Assembly: GCA_900545505.1 (NCBI GenBank)
Contig: UQZC01000102.1
Coordinates: forward strand, 1-5,881
Source: an uncultured Collinsella sp.
Lineage (GTDB): Bacteria; Actinomycetota; Coriobacteriia; Coriobacteriales; Coriobacteriaceae
Direction of reading: 5' to 3'
Length of the DNA stretch: 5,881 nt
Of this stretch, positions 4,098 through 5,881 are shown one piece after another. Below the pieces are notes generated by a model. That model made no database searches and was not told the origin of the DNA. It saw nothing but the letters and a program-made list of their open reading frames with translations. The stretch's first letter is position 1; each line of letters opens with the position of its first letter. The translations under genes were made by a program, and so were the position numbers.

Positions 4098-5881
4098 ATG
4101 CGGCATGTGCATATTCATGTGACGGGCATTGTGCAGGGCGTTGGCATGCGACCGTTTGTGTATCGCGAGGCCATGACGCATAGCATTTGCGGATGGGTGC
4201 TCAATGCGGGCGACGGCGTGCATATCGAGGCGCACGCTCCGGCCGATGCGCTCGATGCTTTTGTTGACGCACTTTCCGAGCATGCGCCTGCGGCGTCTCG
4301 CGTGGAGCATGTCGAGGTTGTAGACCTAGCACCCGGCAACTGGGATGCCGCTAACGAGCAGGGCTTTCGCATCGTAGCATCGCAGGACCAGACCGCGCAC
4401 ACCACACTTGTCTCGCCCGATATCGCCACCTGTGACGATTGCCTGCGCGAGTTGTTCGATCCCGCCGACCGACGCTATCACTACCCCTTTATCAACTGCA
4501 CTAACTGCGGCCCACGCTTTACCATCATCCGATCGCTGCCTTATGACCGAGCGGCCACATCGATGGACCGTTTCCCCATGTGCCCCGCCTGCGCCGCAGA
4601 GTATGCCGATCCACTCGACCGTCGCTTTCACGCACAGCCCGATGCCTGCTTTGATTGCGGGCCGCATATTACGTGGCGCGAGGCTGTGAACGGCGATGCG
4701 TGCGGGAATTCGTCCGCGACACCGGCCGTCGGCACCACACGCGAGGCCAGCGACGCTATCATCGAGCGCTGCGTTGAGCTGCTGGCCAGCGGTGGCATCG
4801 TCGCCATCAAGGGCCTGGGCGGATTCCATCTATCCTGTGACGCTGCCAACGAGCAGGCGGTGGCCGAGCTGCGCCGTCGCAAGCGTCGCAGCAATAAGCC
4901 GCTTGCCGTCATGGTGCGCAGTCTTGCCGATGCCGGGCGCCTGTGTCATATCGACGATGCTGAACGCAATCTGCTCGCTGGCAGTATCCGCCCAATCGTG
5001 CTGCTGCGCCGGCGGGCTGTTTGCGGGAACGACGGCGATTCTTCCGACGCCCTCGTACTCGCACCGTCCGTCGCGCGCGACTTGCCCGAGCTCGGCGTCA
5101 TGCTCCCCTATACGCCGCTTCAGCATCTGTTGCTTGCCGCGGCAGAAAACTGCGGCATGCGCGCGCTCGTCATGACCAGCGGAAACCTGAGCGAAGAACC
5201 CATCGAGACCGACGACGACCTTGCCTGGGAACACCTCGTTGCCGCCGGCATCGCCGACGCGTTGATCGGTAACGACCGCGCGATCCTCTCGCGCTACGAC
5301 GACTCTGTAGTGCGCGTGGTCAACGGCGCCGTTATGCCCGTTCGCCGCGCTCGCGGATATGCACCCCAGCCGCTGCCGTTGCCGGCGCTCGACCGCGCTC
5401 CGTCCTGCGTGCTCGCCTGCGGGCCACAACAAAAGGCCACGATTGCGCTCACGCGTGAAGGGACGAACGGCGAGGCGACCTGTTTTGTGTCGCAGCATAT
5501 CGGCGATGTTGAAAACGGCGGGACCTTCGATGCCTGGAACGCCGCGCGCACGCGCTTGGAAGATCTCTTTGACTTGGCGCCCGCCGCCTTGGCTTGCGAT
5601 GTACACCCCAGTTATCTATCGGGCCAGTGGGCGCGCGAGCAGGCGCGAAAGTGCAATCTGCCGCTCGTCGAGGTGCAGCACCATCATGCGCATATCGCGA
5701 GCGTAATGGCCGAAGCCATCGCCGCGGGCCAGCTTACAACCGACGCGCGCGTCCTTGGCATCGCCTTTGACGGCACCGGCGCCGGCACCGATGGGACCAT
5801 TTGGGGCGGCGAGTTTCTTGTTGCCAGCCTTGGCGGCTTTGAGCGCGCCGCGCATTTGCGCACCTGGGCGCTCCCCGGTGG
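4098..5881 (+). CDS. hypF: Carbamoyltransferase HypF, 3' partial
   Basis: HypF uses carbamoyl phosphate and ATP to form carbamoyl-adenylate and loads the carbamoyl group on the C-terminal cysteine of HypE, the source of the CN ligands of [NiFe]-hydrogenase. The frame is open from the ATG to the window edge: 594 whole codons, with perhaps 200 missing by comparison with E. coli HypF. Domains in order: acylphosphatase (about 1-90; VQGVGMRPF with R18, and N36); two zinc fingers of form CX2CX18CX2C (C112, C115, C134, C137 and C162, C165, C184, C187); YrdC-like (about 214-425; AIKGLGGFHLSCDA, KPLAVMV, MTSGNLSEEP from 359, SRYDDSVVRVV); and the start of the Kae1-like domain (from about 436; SQHIGDVEN at 465, HPSYL at 503, QHHHAH with H528 to H532, DGTGAGTDGTIWGGE from 558). 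One oddity is ACGPQQKATIAL, where HypF usually has a GGELKNT-like loop. Placement after nikR fits nickel-hydrogenase biogenesis. Confidence 0.96.
   Translation, partial: MRHVHIHVTGIVQGVGMRPFVYREAMTHSICGWVLNAGDGVHIEAHAPADALDAFVDALSEHAPAASRVEHVEVVDLAPGNWDAANEQGFRIVASQDQTAHTTLVSPDIATCDDCLRELFDPADRRYHYPFINCTNCGPRFTIIRSLPYDRAATSMDRFPMCPACAAEYADPLDRRFHAQPDACFDCGPHITWREAVNGDACGNSSATPAVGTTREASDAIIERCVELLASGGIVAIKGLGGFHLSCDAANEQAVAELRRRKRRSNKPLAVMVRSLADAGRLCHIDDAERNLLAGSIRPIVLLRRRAVCGNDGDSSDALVLAPSVARDLPELGVMLPYTPLQHLLLAAAENCGMRALVMTSGNLSEEPIETDDDLAWEHLVAAGIADALIGNDRAILSRYDDSVVRVVNGAVMPVRRARGYAPQPLPLPALDRAPSCVLACGPQQKATIALTREGTNGEATCFVSQHIGDVENGGTFDAWNAARTRLEDLFDLAPAALACDVHPSYLSGQWAREQARKCNLPLVEVQHHHAHIASVMAEAIAAGQLTTDARVLGIAFDGTGAGTDGTIWGGEFLVASLGGFERAAHLRTWALPG

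Noticed and set aside
4830..5606. Minus-strand open frame of 258 codons opposite hypF
   Set aside because: It lies antisense to a continuous HypF frame with all family motifs. Its translation is Arg/Ala/Gly-rich with no recognisable domain, and it reflects GC-rich codon use.

Overview
The window looks like chromosomal DNA of a GC-rich Actinomycetota member, most likely class Coriobacteriia and probably Collinsella or a close relative. This rests on codon use, the gene content (LytTR/GHKL signalling, NikR beside HypF) and a palindromic intergenic element of a style I associate with that genus. The genus is inferred; no search was run.

Layout. (1) 1-1901, plus strand: a two-component system. 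A LytTR response regulator, cut off at its 5' end, overlaps by one base a seven-helix GHKL-type sensor histidine kinase. (2) 1966-2541, minus strand: a 191-residue protein that aligns almost without gaps to family-4 uracil-DNA glycosylases, but lacks the catalytic motifs and the iron-sulfur cysteine set. It has its own TATAAT promoter and is divergent from (3) trxA (2678-2998, plus), a standard 106-residue thioredoxin. A strong rho-independent terminator lies at 3110-3147. (4) 3220-3982, plus: a compact operon of an unrecognised 82-residue His-rich helical protein and a NikR nickel-responsive repressor. This NikR carries a 33-residue His/Cys-rich N-terminal extension. (5) 4001-4079: a compound palindrome made of two inverted copies of a ~35-nt hairpin unit (REP/BIME-like). 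(6) 4098-5881, plus: hypF, the carbamoyltransferase that makes the CN ligand precursor of [NiFe]-hydrogenases. It has no stop before the window edge, so only its first 594 codons are present.

How the parts fit. The right half is a nickel/hydrogenase neighbourhood: NikR senses nickel, the small His-rich protein may handle metal, and HypF matures a nickel enzyme. The left half is an unrelated signalling pair plus thiol-redox housekeeping. The most unusual items are the metal-ligand-rich NikR extension with its small partner, the inactivated UDG-fold protein, and the inverted-pair palindrome with complementary loops. No CRISPR array, tRNA, rRNA or transposase was seen.
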